Shown here: piece after piece, positions 1-11,139 of the stretch
Position numbering within the stretch: position 1 is the stretch's first letter
Layout: each line of letters opens with the position of its first letter
Source: Plasmopara viticola
Lineage: Eukaryota; Oomycota; Peronosporomycetes; Peronosporales; Peronosporaceae
Assembly: GCA_001695595.3 (NCBI GenBank)
Contig: MBPM02000125.1
Coordinates: 1 to 64,000 of the forward strand
Reading direction: 5' to 3'
DNA: 64,000 bases
Made by a program: the position numbers and the translations under genes
Notes under the pieces: generated by a model
Told to the model about the DNA's origin: nothing
Database searches by the model: none
Seen by the model: the letters and a program-made list of their open reading frames with translations, nothing else

Positions 1-22
1 CCGGCCGTTGAGACCCAAATCA

Positions 23-95
23 TGGTCATACAGGGGCTCGAACCCTGGACCGCAGCGTTATTAGCACTGTGCTCTACCAACTGAGCTATCCGACC
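23..95 (-). tRNA. tRNA-Ile (AAT), unit 1
   Basis: A 73-nt cloverleaf on the minus strand including discriminator A. The anticodon stem is CAGTG/CGCTG around loop CTAATAA, giving anticodon AAT (read as IAU), which decodes AUU/AUC. The T arm is CAGGG-TTCGAGC-CCCTG and contains a good Pol III B box (GGTTCGAGCCC). This copy differs from units 2-4 in the D loop (AGTTGG against AGTCGG) and in the acceptor stem (GGTCGGA against GGTCGTA), which leaves one acceptor mismatch. It is probably still functional. Confidence 0.88.
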
Positions 96-515
96 GCTCA
101 CCATAACTACCTTTCTCAGTACTTACAAATACGTAACCCGTTTACTATTGCAAACCATGCAAACAATAACGGATCCATGCATACTAGCAGACCGATGTTA
201 AGTTTATTCGCTATCTGCCGATTTATTTCTCATTCCAGTCAATCTTTGCGATAGCTCAACACGAAATGAATTCATCGATTCTATCAAGGCATTGTTTTTA
301 ATTACTTGTATGTTCACACATCCCCCCAACAGATGCATGACGCTTTAAAGTTGCGAAGAGACAAGACCGTATGCATGAAGCAACATCGTTTGCTTTTGAT
401 ATTTTCTTGTTCGGGTGTGCTCGGAGTTATATTTTAATATACACAGCAATAAAAATAAGCCAAAACGGTAAAGAGGCAACTTGACGGTAAATTCCGGCCG
501 TTGAGACCCAAATCA

Positions 516-588
516 TGGTCATACAGGGGCTCGAACCCTGGACCGCAGCGTTATTAGCACTGTGCTCTACCGACTGAGCTATACGACC
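516..588 (-). tRNA. tRNA-Ile (AAT), unit 2
   Basis: A complete 73-nt cloverleaf with acceptor GGTCGTA/TATGACC (one G-U pair), D stem GCTC/GAGC, anticodon AAT and intact A and B boxes. There is no intron and CCA is not encoded. The first TTTT run downstream on the minus strand is about 45 nt after the gene, with a TTTTT about 15 nt further, so the precursor may carry a long trailer. Confidence 0.95.
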
Positions 589-1003
589 GCTCACCATAAC
601 TACCTTGCTCAATACTTACAAACACGAAACCCGTTTACTATTGCAAACCATGCATACAATAACGGATCAATGCATACGAGCACACCGATGTTAATTTGAT
701 TCGCTATCTGCCGATTAATTTCTCATTCCAGTCAATCTTTGCGATAGCTTAACACGAAATGAATTCATCGATTCTATCAAGGCATAGATTTTAATAACTT
801 GTTGTACATGCCCCAACAGATGCATGACGCTTTTGAAGTTGCGAAGAACAAGACCGTATGCAGAAAAACATCATTTGCTTTATATATTCTTGTTCTTGTT
901 CGGGTGTGCTCGGAGTTATATTTTAATATACACGCAGTAAAAATAAGCCAAAACGGTAAAGAGGCAACTTGACGGTAAATTCCGGCCGTTGAGACCCAAA
1001 TCA

Positions 1004-1076
1004 TGGTCATACAGGGGCTCGAACCCTGGACCGCAGCGTTATTAGCACTGTGCTCTACCGACTGAGCTATACGACC
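1004..1076 (-). tRNA. tRNA-Ile (AAT), unit 3
   Basis: Identical in sequence to the tRNA at 516-588: all stems are intact and the anticodon is AAT. It lies in a ~485-bp tandem unit. Confidence 0.95.
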
Positions 1077-1485
1077 GCTCACCATAACTACCTTGCTCAA
1101 TACTTACAAACAAAACCCGTTACTATGCAAACCATGCATACAATAACGGATCATGCATACGAGCACACCGATGTTAATTTTATTCGCTATCTGCCGATTA
1201 ATTTCTCATTCCAGTCAATCGCGATAGCTTAACACGAAATGAATTCATCGTTCTATCAAGGCATAGTTTTTATTACTTGTATGTTCACACATCCCCAGTC
1301 AGATGTATGACGCTTCTAATTGCGAAGAGACAAGTCCGGTATGCATGAAGCAATATCGTTTGTTTTTGATATTTTCTTGACATTCGGGTGTGCTCAGCAG
1401 TTATTAATATACACCGCAATAAAAATAAGCCGAAACGGTAAAGAAGCAACTTGACAGTAAATTACGGCCGTTGAGACCCAAATCA

Positions 1486-1558
1486 TGGTCATACAGGGGC
1501 TCGAACCCTGGACCGCAGCGTTATTAGCACTGTGCTCTACCGACTGAGCTATACGACC
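1486..1558 (-). tRNA. tRNA-Ile (AAT), unit 4
   Basis: Identical in sequence to the tRNAs at 516-588 and 1004-1076, although the surrounding unit has diverged (for example gacagtaaattacggcc before it). The tRNA itself is therefore better conserved than its flanks, which suggests selection or conversion acting on the gene. Confidence 0.95.
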
Positions 1559-1970
1559 GCTCACCATAACTACCTTGCTCAGTACTTACAGACATAAAAC
1601 CCGTTCACTGTCGCAAACCATGCATACAATAACGGATCCATGCATACTAGCACACCGATGCTAAGATTATTCGCTATCTGCCGATTTATTTTTCTTTCCA
1701 TATCGCATAGCTCAACACGAAATGAATTCATCAGTTCTATCAAGTCATAGTTTTCGAATATTTGTATGTTCACACATCCCTCCAACAGATGCATGACGCT
1801 TTGAAGTTGCGAAGACACAAGACCGTATGAATGAAGCAACATGGTATGCTTTTGATATTTCTTGTTCGGGTGGGCTTGGAGTTATATTGCAATATACACA
1901 GCAATAAAAATAAGCCAAAACGGTAAAGCGGCAACTTGACGGTAAATTCCGGCCGTTGAGACCCAAATCA

Positions 1971-2043
1971 TGGTCATACAGGGGCTCGAACCCTGGACCG
2001 CAGCGTTATTAGCACTGTGCTCTACCGACTAGTCTATACGACC
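1971..2043 (-). pseudogene. Degenerate tRNA-Ile (AAT), unit 5
   Basis: The 3' half, anticodon AAT and B box match the other copies. The D stem has changed from GCTC to GACT (plus strand actagtcta where the others have actgagcta), which breaks at least two D-stem pairs and damages the A box. It sits in the last, truncated unit next to the 2.25-kb array. Most likely a pseudogene; weak expression cannot be excluded. Confidence 0.75.
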
Positions 2044-3459
2044 GCTCACCATAACTACCTTGCTCAGTACTTTCAAACATGAAACCCGTTTGCTATTGCA
2101 AACCATGCATACAATAAGGGATCAATGCTCGAATGTTCATTAATCGGGGTGCTGTGACAAATAGCAACGCGAACATACATCGACGCGTATAACGACCGTT
2201 AACGCGGCACTGGAATCAGCGTTTGTTGAAGCGTCACTTGTCTTGCTCGTTGATTGGAACGGCCATCTAGGGTTTAAGCACTTCAGCACATTGTTCCAAC
2301 TTAGAAGCTTCGATAATGTATTGACTTCAGTTTTTTGAATGCCTTGTGTTCAATCTGTCGGATTCAATGACTGGGATAACAAGCACAGGCTTTTGAAGCA
2401 TGTCCTTTTCCATGACTGGCCCTGGCGTTTCTATAGGCTCATCCAGAACGACAGGATCAGAGTCAACCTCGTCGACATTAATAATATACATGTACCCTAA
2501 ATAACGAAATCAAAATAAATCATACCGGTATATCATGTGCGTAGATCTTCTCTCACCTCCTGTAAATACTGTATAAGATCGATATGATGCTCGCAATCGT
2601 TCAATTATAGCCAAATCCGCCATCAGCTCGTCAATCATGCATTTGATCCCTTGGCGCGTGATGACTCCATTATCTCGTCACTCCGATCGGTAACACCTGA
2701 AGCGAATGCCGTGCGTTTAAGAGACTGTCTTGAAGCTGCCCAAGACGATTCAGTAAGGAACGACTGATGCAGCAATAAGGCAGTACATACTTGAGCTCTC
2801 CTTTCACGCAGCCTATGTGCTGCAGCTCTACAAAAAGATAAATCAATAAGGAATAGAATCCCACAAAATGCTTCCCGGATCTACCTTGTTGATGTTCTTC
2901 CGTTCATCAGCGATAAAACGCATGACGAATGGATCTACACTGTCAATCCGCTCTACAACGATAGCGTAGCCATGCGCAAGATCCAAATTTGGGGAAATGG
3001 TCAATTCCATCATCGAGATAGTTATCGCTGCGATAGTTTCAACATGCCTTGCCAGCAGAACATCGTAATTGTCACCAATATTGCTTATTATCCCATTATT
3101 CATTCATGATTTTGTGTTTCAGCCACTCGCGCGTCTTCTCTTGCTGCATCTTCCTCTTCTCCTGCTGCAAATGTCTCTGCTCTTGCTGTTTCTACCTTGC
3201 ATTTTAACCGTCTGGGGCGCTCCTGGAAAAACTTTACGTCGCTCATTTCTATCGCTTTTCATTTTTTTATTTTACAAGTGTCAATATGCATTATTTGTAA
3301 AAAGAGTTTATACGAAGGTTAGATTGAAATGCAATTAGCTTCCCTAAATGACAAATAATTAGGGTGCGACATCTCTGCTCGCGATGACAACATGCGCACT
3401 CAAACTCGTAACTTCACTCAGATTACGGCGACAATTGAGTCAGGCAGTCTTCCCATCGT

Positions 3460-3583
3460 GAGAGGTCAGGGATGTGTGGTGAGAGATGTCAGAGGTGTGA
3501 GGTAAGAGAGGTCGGGGATGTGTGGTGAGAGAGGTCGGTGATGTGCGGTGAGAGAGGCCAAGGATGTTCAGCGAGGGGGCCAG
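3460..3583. repeat. GA-rich minisatellite inside each array unit
   Basis: About five imperfect ~21-25-bp tandem elements of the form gagaggtcggggatgtgtgg. The same block recurs in copies 2-9 (about 5711-5832 in copy 2, and so on) with small length variants: AG loss in copies 7 and 8, and G5/G6 at the end. The minus-strand translation gives repetitive LSHHTSPTSLT-like peptides, which I read as a translation of the repeat rather than a gene. Copy 10 lacks it, so it may have served as a recombination point. Confidence 0.85.
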
Positions 3584-3614
3584 AGATGAGTGGACAGGAC
3601 GCTGCGCGAAAACG

Positions 3615-3821
3615 ATGACTGATGCACACGCACCAAAAGGAGAAAAACGAGGAATATGTACTCATCAAAATTGTATTAGTACAAGAGGAGCTATATTGAC
3701 GTGCAGCTATCCTCGTCATTGGAAGAAAATCCAAAAAAGAAGACGATGCCGGAAACATTACCAAAAACACAAATTTCAATCCAAAGATTACTGTGGCTAC
3801 ATATGTACAATTTGTCGATAG
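3615..3821 (+). CDS. Small Cys-rich ORF of the array unit (68 aa), repeated nine times
   Basis: An ATG-to-stop frame of 68 aa. It has cysteines spaced like a metal-binding knuckle (CTHQNC, then CSYPRHW), a very basic middle (KKIQKRRRCRKHYQKH) and a C-terminal YCGYICTIC. The same ORF lies at 5867-6073, 8120-8326, 10374-10580, 12628-12834, 14882-15088, 17135-17341, 19386-19592 and 21623-21829. Copies differ at almost nothing; copy 1 has K where the others have R near the end. No family is recognised. It could be the N-terminal zinc-binding part of a longer plus-strand protein whose Q-rich coiled-coil part follows in another frame. Whether it is expressed is unknown. Confidence 0.4.
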   Translation: MTDAHAPKGEKRGICTHQNCISTRGAILTCSYPRHWKKIQKRRRCRKHYQKHKFQSKDYCGYICTICR

Positions 3822-4072
3822 ACACGGACCGACACCGACAGCGTTTTATAAATCCAGACATGCAGCAACAACAACAGCAAATTGACCAGCAACAACAAAA
3901 ACAAATTAAAAACGCTTCAAATTAGCATCAACAATGTATTGAACGACTGAACGGCTGGAACAACAACTCCAGACTTCGAACGAACGTATTGCTGCACTAG
4001 AGAAAGGGCAATTGCCAGATTCACGTGCTTCTAATGCTACGGAAGTGAATAAGGATGCAAATGATGATCACG

Positions 4073-4137
4073 GGCTCATGGAAGGTGGTGGATCTGATTT
4101 GATGACAATAAATCAGATCCGCCGCCTTCCATGAGCC
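4073..4137. repeat. Long hairpin in the array unit
   Basis: Two 28-nt arms (4073-4100 and 4110-4137) around a 9-nt loop (gatgacaat), with only two G/T-type mismatches. The stem extends a few pairs further with one bulge. Equivalent hairpins: 6325-6389, 8578-8642, 10832-10896, 13086-13150, 15340-15404, 17593-17657 and 22081-22145. In copy 8 (19844-19911) three extra bases interrupt the outer stem, leaving 24-nt arms. It lies inside the former plus-strand coding segment. Confidence 0.9.
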
Positions 4138-4380
4138 GTGAAGCGACCCTGCATGTCAGCCAATTATGGCAACGTAGAGTGCGAGGCCAAAAGACGAGCT
4201 ATTCCAACGGCACCTTTAACGGCATCTCCAGCGGTTTGTAAAAATCTGGTGCACCGCGAAGGCAGCCAAGTTCTACTGCAAGACATAAAGCTTTATTTTC
4301 CCGCATGACATCAACAAAGGTGTTGGCGATGGACAAGCGGTTCACTCTGAGTAAAGTTTCTCTATGTAGACACTGTTCAA

Positions 4381-6632
4381 ATGTTCATTAATCGGGGTGC
4401 TGTGACAAATAGCAACGCGAACATACATCGACGCGTATAACGACCGTTAACGCGGCACTGGAATAAGCGTTTGTTGAAGCGTCACTTGTCTTGTTCGTTG
4501 ATCGGAACGGCCATCTAGGGTGTAAACACTTCAGCACATTGTTCCCACTTAGTAGCTTCGATAATTTAGTTGACTCTAATTTTTTGAATGCCTTGTGTTC
4601 AATCTGGCTGCTTCAATAATTGGGATAACAAGCACAGGCTTTTGAAGCATGTCCTTTTACATGACTGGCCCTGGCGTTTCTATAGGCTCATCCAGAACGA
4701 CAGGATCAGAGTCAACCTCGTCGACATTAATAATATACATGTACCCTAAATAACGAAATCAAAATAAATCATACCGGTATATCATGCGCGTAGATCTTCT
4801 CTCACCTCCTGTAAATACTGTATAAGATCGATATGATGCTCGCAATCGTTCAATTATAGCCAAATCCGCCATCAGCTCGTCAATCATGCATTTGATCCCT
4901 TGGCGCGTGATGACTCCATTATCTCGTCACTCCGATCGGTAACACTTGAAGCGAATGCCGTGCGTTTAAGAGACTGTCTTGAAGCTGCCCAAGACGATTC
5001 AGTAAGGAACGGACTGATGCAGCAATAAGGCAGTACATACTTGAGCTCTCCTTTCACGCAGCCTATGTGCTGCAGCTCTACAAAAATAAATCAATAAGGA
5101 ATAGAATCCCACAAAATGCTTCCCGGATCTACCTTGTTGATGTTCTTTCGTTCATCAGCGATAAAACGCATGACGAATGGATCTGCACTGTCAATCCGCT
5201 CTACAACGATAGCGTAGCCATGCGCAAGATCCAAATTTGGGGAAATGGTCAATCCATCATCGAGATAGTTGATCGCTGCAATAGTTTCAACATGCCTTGC
5301 CAGCAGAACATCGTAATTGTCACCAATATTGTTTATTATCCCATTATTCATTCATGATTTTGTGTTTCAGCCACTCGCGCGTCTTCTCTTGCTGCATCTT
5401 CCTCTTCTCCTGCTGCAAATGTCTCTGCTCTTGCTGTATCTACCTTGCGTTTTAACCGTCTGGGGCGCTCCTGGAGAAACTTTACGTCGCTCATTTCTAT
5501 CGCTTTTCATTTTTTATTTTACAAGTGTCAATATGCATTATTTGTAAAAAGAGTTTATACGAAGGTTAGATTGAAATGCAATTAGCTTCCTTTCTAAATG
5601 ACAAATAATTAGGGTGCGACATCTCTGCTCGCGATGACAACATGCGCACTCAAACTCGTAACTTCACTCAGATTACGGCGACAATTGAGTCAGGCAGTCT
5701 TCCCAATCGTGAGAGGTCAGGGATGTGTGGTGAGAGATGTCAGAGGTGTGAGGTAAGAGAGGTCGGGGATGTGTGGTGAGAGAGGTCGGTGATGTGCGGT
5801 GAGAGAGGCCAAGGATGTTCAGCGAGGGGGGCCAGAGATGAGTGGACAGGACGCTGCGCGAAAACGATGACTGATGCACACGCACCAAAAGGAGAAAAAC
5901 GAGGAATATGTACTCATCAAAATTGTATTAGTACAAGAGGAGCTATATTGACGTGCAGCTATCCTCGTCATTGGAAGAAAATCCAAAAAAGAAGACGATG
6001 CCGGAAACATTACCAAAAACACAGATTTCAATCCAAAGATTACTGTGGCTACATATGTACAATTTGTCGATAGACACGGACCGACACCGACAGCGTTTTA
6101 TAAATCCAGACATGCAGCAACAACAACAGCAAATTGACCAGCAACAACAAAAACAAATTAAAAACGCTTCAAATTAGCATCAACAATGTATTGAACGACT
6201 GAACGGCTGGAACAACAACTCCAGACTTCGAACGAACGTATTGCTGCACTAGAGAAAGGGCAATTGCCAGATTCACGTGCTTCTAATGCTACGGAAGTGA
6301 ATAAGGATGCAAATGATGATCACGGGCTCATGGAAGGTGGTGGATCTGATTTGATGACAATAAATCAGATCCGCCGCCTTCCATGAGCCGTGAAGCGACC
6401 CTGCATGTCAGCCAATTATGGCAACGTAGAGTGCGAGGCCAAAAGACGAGCTATTCCAACGGCACCTTTAACGGCATCTCCAGCGGTTTGTAAAAATCTG
6501 GTGCACCGCGAAGGCAGCCAAGTTCTACTGCAAGACATAAAGCTTTATTTTCCCGCATGACATCAACAAAGGTGTTGGCGATGGACAAGCGGTTCACTCT
6601 GAGTAAAGTTTCTCTATGTAGACACTGTTCAA
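4381..6632. repeat. 2.25-kb tandem unit, copy 2 (type A)
   Basis: 2252 bp, nearly identical to copies 3-8. The minisatellite is at about 5711-5832, the Cys-rich ORF at 5867-6073 and the hairpin at 6325-6389. It has a six-G run (gcgaggggggcc) where copies 1 and 3 have five, which switches the frame entering the Cys-rich ORF. Confidence 0.95.
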
Positions 6633-8885
6633 ATGTTCATTAATCGGGGTGCTGTGACAAATAGCAACGCGAACATACATCGACGCGTATAACGACCGTT
6701 AACGCGGCACTGGAATAAGCGTTTGTTGAAGCGTCACTTGTCTTGTTCGTTGATCGGAACGGCCATCTAGGGTGTAAACACTTCAGCACATTGTTCCCAC
6801 TTAGTAGCTTCGATAATTTAGTTGACTCTAATTTTTTGAATGCCTTGTGTTCAATCTGGCTGCTTCAATAATTGGGATAACAAGCACAGGCTTTTGAAGC
6901 ATGTCCTTTTACATGACTGGCCCTGGCGTTTCTATAGGCTCATCCAGAACGACAGGATCAGAGTCAACCTCGTCGACATTAATAATATACATGTACCCTA
7001 AATAACGAAATCAAAATAAATCATACCGGTATATCATGCGCGTAGATCTTCTCTCACCTCCTGTAAATACTGTATAAGATCGATATGATGCTCGCAATCG
7101 TTCAATTATAGCCAAATCCGCCATCAGCTCGTCAATCATGCATTTGATCCCTTGGCGCGTGATGACTCCATTATCTCGTCACTCCGATCGGTAACACTTG
7201 AAGCGAATGCCGTGCGTTTAAGAGACTGTCTTGAAGCTGCCCAAGACGATTCAGTAAGGAACGGACTGATGCAGCAATAAGGCAGTACATACTTGAGCTC
7301 TCCTTTCACGCAGCCTATGTGCTGCAGCTCTACAAAAAGATAAATCAATAAGGAATAGAATCCCACAAAATGCTTCCCGGATCTACCTTGTTGATGTTCT
7401 TTCGTTCATCAGCGATAAAACGCATGACGAATGGATCTGCACTGTCAATCCGCTCTACAACGATAGCGTAGCCATGCGCAAGATCCAAATTTGGGGAAAT
7501 GGTCAATCCATCATCGAGATAGTTGATCGCTGCAATAGTTTCAACATGCCTTGCCAGCAGAACATCGTAATTGTCACCAATATTGTTTATTATCCCATTA
7601 TTCATTCATGATTTTGTGTTTCAGCCACTCGCGCGTCTTCTCTTGCTGCATCTTCCTCTTCTCCTGCTGCAAATGTCTCTGCTCTTGCTGTATCTACCTT
7701 GCGTTTTAACCGTCTGGGGCGCTCCTGGAGAAACTTTACGTCGCTCATTTCTATCGCTTTTCATTTTTTATTTTACAAGTGTCAATATGCATTATTTGTA
7801 AAAAGAGTTTATACGAAGGTTAGATTGAAATGCAATTAGCTTCCTTTCTAAATGACAAATAATTAGGGTGCGACATCTCTGCTCGCGATGACAACATGCG
7901 CACTCAAACTCGTAACTTCACTCAGATTACGGCGACAATTGAGTCAGGCAGTCTTCCCAATCGTGAGAGGTCAGGGATGTGTGGTGAGAGATGTCAGAGG
8001 TGTGAGGTAAGAGAGGTCGGGGATGTGTGGTGAGAGAGGTCGGTGATGTGCGGTGAGAGAGGCCAAGGATGTTCAGCGAGGGGGCCAGAGATGAGTGGAC
8101 AGGACGCTGCGCGAAAACGATGACTGATGCACACGCACCAAAAGGAGAAAAACGAGGAATATGTACTCATCAAAATTGTATTAGTACAAGAGGAGCTATA
8201 TTGACGTGCAGCTATCCTCGTCATTGGAAGAAAATCCAAAAAAGAAGACGATGCCGGAAACATTACCAAAAACACAGATTTCAATCCAAAGATTACTGTG
8301 GCTACATATGTACAATTTGTCGATAGACACGGACCGACACCGACAGCGTTTTATAAATCCAGACATGCAGCAACAACAACAGCAAATTGACCAGCAACAA
8401 CAAAAACAAATTAAAAACGCTTCAAATTAGCATCAACAATGTATTGAACGACTGAACGGCTGGAACAACAACTCCAGACTTCGAACGAACGTATTGCTGC
8501 ACTAGAGAAAGGGCAATTGCCAGATTCACGTGCTTCTAATGCTACGGAAGTGAATAAGGATGCAAATGATGATCACGGGCTCATGGAAGGTGGTGGATCT
8601 GATTTGATGACAATAAATCAGATCCGCCGCCTTCCATGAGCCGTGAAGCGACCCTGCATGTCAGCCAATTATGGCAACGTAGAGTGCGAGGCCAAAAGAC
8701 GAGCTATTCCAACGGCACCTTTAACGGCATCTCCAGCGGTTTGTAAAAATCTGGTGCACCGCGAAGGCAGCCAAGTTCTACTGCAAGACATAAAGCTTTA
8801 TTTTCCCGCATGACATCAACAAAGGTGTTGGCGATGGACAAGTGGTTCATTCTGAGTAAAGTTTCTCTATGTAGACACTGTTCAA
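6633..8885. repeat. 2.25-kb tandem unit, copy 3 (type A)
   Basis: 2253 bp. The Cys-rich ORF is at 8120-8326 and the hairpin at 8578-8642. It shares the five-G run with copy 1 but is otherwise type A. It has a private caagtggttcattctg near its right end. Confidence 0.95.
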
Positions 8886-11139
8886 ATGTTCATTAATCGG
8901 GGTGCTGTGACAAATAGCAACGCGAACATACATCGACGCGTATAACGACCGTTAACGCGGCACTGGAATAAGCGTTTGTTGAAGCGTCACTTGTCTTGTT
9001 CGTTGATCGGAACGGCCATCTAGGGTGTAAACACTTCAGCACATTGTTCCCACTTAGTAGCTTCGATAATTTAGTTGACTCTAATTTTTTGAATGCCTTG
9101 TGTTCAATCTGGCTGCTTCAATAATTGGGATAACAAGCACAGGCTTTTGAAGCATGTCCTTTTACATGACTGGCCCTGGCGTTTCTATAGGCTCATCCAG
9201 AACGACAGGATCAGAGTCAACCTCGTCGACATTAATAATATACATGTACCCTAAATAACGAAATCAAAATAAATCATACCGGTATATCATGCGCGTAGAT
9301 CTTCTCTCACCTCCTGTAAATACTGTATAAGATCGATATGATGCTCGCAATCGTTCAATTATAGCCAAATCCGCCATCAGCTCGTCAATCATGCATTTGA
9401 TCCCTTGGCGCGTGATGACTCCATTATCTCGTCACTCCGATCGGTAACACTTGAAGCGAATGCCGTGCGTTTAAGAGACTGTCTTGAAGCTGCCCAAGAC
9501 GATTCAGTAAGGAACGGACTGATGCAGCAATAAGGCAGTACATACTTGAGCTCTCCTTTCACGCAGCCTATGTGCTGCAGCTCTACAAAAAGATAAATCA
9601 ATAAGGAATAGAATCCCACAAAATGCTTCCCGGATCTACCTTGTTGATGTTCTTTCGTTCATCAGCGATAAAACGCATGACGAATGGATCTGCACTGTCA
9701 ATCCGCTCTACAACGATAGCGTAGCCATGCGCAAGATCCAAATTTGGGGAAATGGTCAATCCATCATCGAGATAGTTGATCGCTGCAATAGTTTCAACAT
9801 GCCTTGCCAGCAGAACATCGTAATTGTCACCAATATTGTTTATTATCCCATTATTCATTCATGATTTTGTGTTTCAGCCACTCGCGCGTCTTCTCTTGCT
9901 GCATCTTCCTCTTCTCCTGCTGCAAATGTCTCTGCTCTTGCTGTATCTACCTTGCGTTTTAACCGTCTGGGGCGCTCCTGGAGAAACTTTACGTCGCTCA
10001 TTTCTATCGCTTTTCATTTTTTATTTTACAAGTGTCAATATGCATTATTTGTAAAAAGAGTTTATACGAAGGTTAGATTGAAATGCAATTAGCTTCCTTT
10101 CTAAATGACAAATAATTAGGGTGCGACATCTCTGCTCGCGATGACAACATGCGCACTCAAACTCGTAACTTCACTCAGATTACGGCGACAATTGAGTCAG
10201 GCAGTCTTCCCAATCGTGAGAGGTCAGGGATGTGTGGTGAGAGATGTCAGAGGTGTGAGGTAAGAGAGGTCGGGGATGTGTGGTGAGAGAGGTCGGTGAT
10301 GTGCGGTGAGAGAGGCCAAGGATGTTCAGCGAGGGGGGCCAGAGATGAGTGGACAGGACGCTGCGCGAAAACGATGACTGATGCACACGCACCAAAAGGA
10401 GAAAAACGAGGAATATGTACTCATCAAAATTGTATTAGTACAAGAGGAGCTATATTGACGTGCAGCTATCCTCGTCATTGGAAGAAAATCCAAAAAAGAA
10501 GACGATGCCGGAAACATTACCAAAAACACAGATTTCAATCCAAAGATTACTGTGGCTACATATGTACAATTTGTCGATAGACACGGACCGACACCGACAG
10601 CGTTTTATAAATCCAGACATGCAGCAACAACAACAGCAAATTGACCAGCAACAACAAAAACAAATTAAAAACGCTTCAAATTAGCATCAACAATGTATTG
10701 AACGACTGAACGGCTGGAACAACAACTCCAGACTTCGAACGAACGTATTGCTGCACTAGAGAAAGGGCAATTGCCAGATTCACGTGCTTCTAATGCTACG
10801 GAAGTGAATAAGGATGCAAATGATGATCACGGGCTCATGGAAGGTGGTGGATCTGATTTGATGACAATAAATCAGATCCGCCGCCTTCCATGAGCCGTGA
10901 AGCGACCCTGCATGTCAGCCAATTATGGCAACGTAGAGTGCGAGGCCAAAAGACGAGCTATTCCAACGGCACCTTTAACGGCATCTCCAGCGGTTTGTAA
11001 AAATCTGGTGCACCGCGAAGGCAGCCAAGTTCTACTGCAAGACATAAAGCTTTATTTTCCCGCATGACATCAACAAAGGTGTTGGCGATGGACAAGCGGT
11101 TCACTCTGAGTAAAGTTTCTCTATGTAGACACTGTTCAA
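8886..11139. repeat. 2.25-kb tandem unit, copy 4 (type A)
   Basis: 2254 bp, type A. Cys-rich ORF at 10374-10580, hairpin at 10832-10896. Confidence 0.95.

Larger units (their letters stand above)
1..2126. repeat. Tandem array of ~485-bp units each carrying a tRNA-Ile gene
   Basis: Five direct units start at about 1, 494, 982, 1464 and 1949, marked by the string cggccgttgagacccaaatc just before each tRNA. Units 1-4 are 493, 488, 482 and 485 bp; unit 5 breaks off at about 2126, where the 2.25-kb array begins. The non-tRNA part is AT-rich and differs between units by small indels and substitutions, so the units are not freshly copied. Short reading frames in it are antisense to the tRNA and do not look like genes. 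The first unit begins at the window edge, so the array may continue to the left. Confidence 0.95.
2133..4380. repeat. 2.25-kb tandem unit, copy 1 (left edge variant)
   Basis: First unit of the large array, 2248 bp. Units are phased on the string atgttcattaatcggggtgc. This copy carries private differences in its first half, for example gaatccgacagattgaac on the minus strand where the other copies differ, and aaaaactttacg for agaaactttacg. Internal order on the plus strand: relics of a minus-strand spliced gene (first ~1.2 kb), GA-rich minisatellite (about 3460-3583), Cys-rich plus-strand ORF (3615-3821), Q-rich coiled-coil relic, hairpin (4073-4137). Confidence 0.95.

Noticed and set aside
427..1100. 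Minus frames MSKVVMVSGRIAQSVEHSAN repeated in the tRNA array
   Set aside because: They are read straight through the tRNA gene and have no protein-like features.
3069..3338. Plus-strand Leu-rich frames (MSPIL..., LLLLHLPLLLLQ) in every array unit
   Set aside because: They are antisense to the minus-strand Q/E/K-rich coiled-coil relic (QQEKRKMQQEK), so Leu/Ser-rich translation is expected. They are not membrane proteins.
5673..5888. Minus-strand His/Ser/Thr repeat peptides (LSHHTSPTSLT type)
   Set aside because: Direct translation of the GA-rich minisatellite; length and frame vary with indels between copies.
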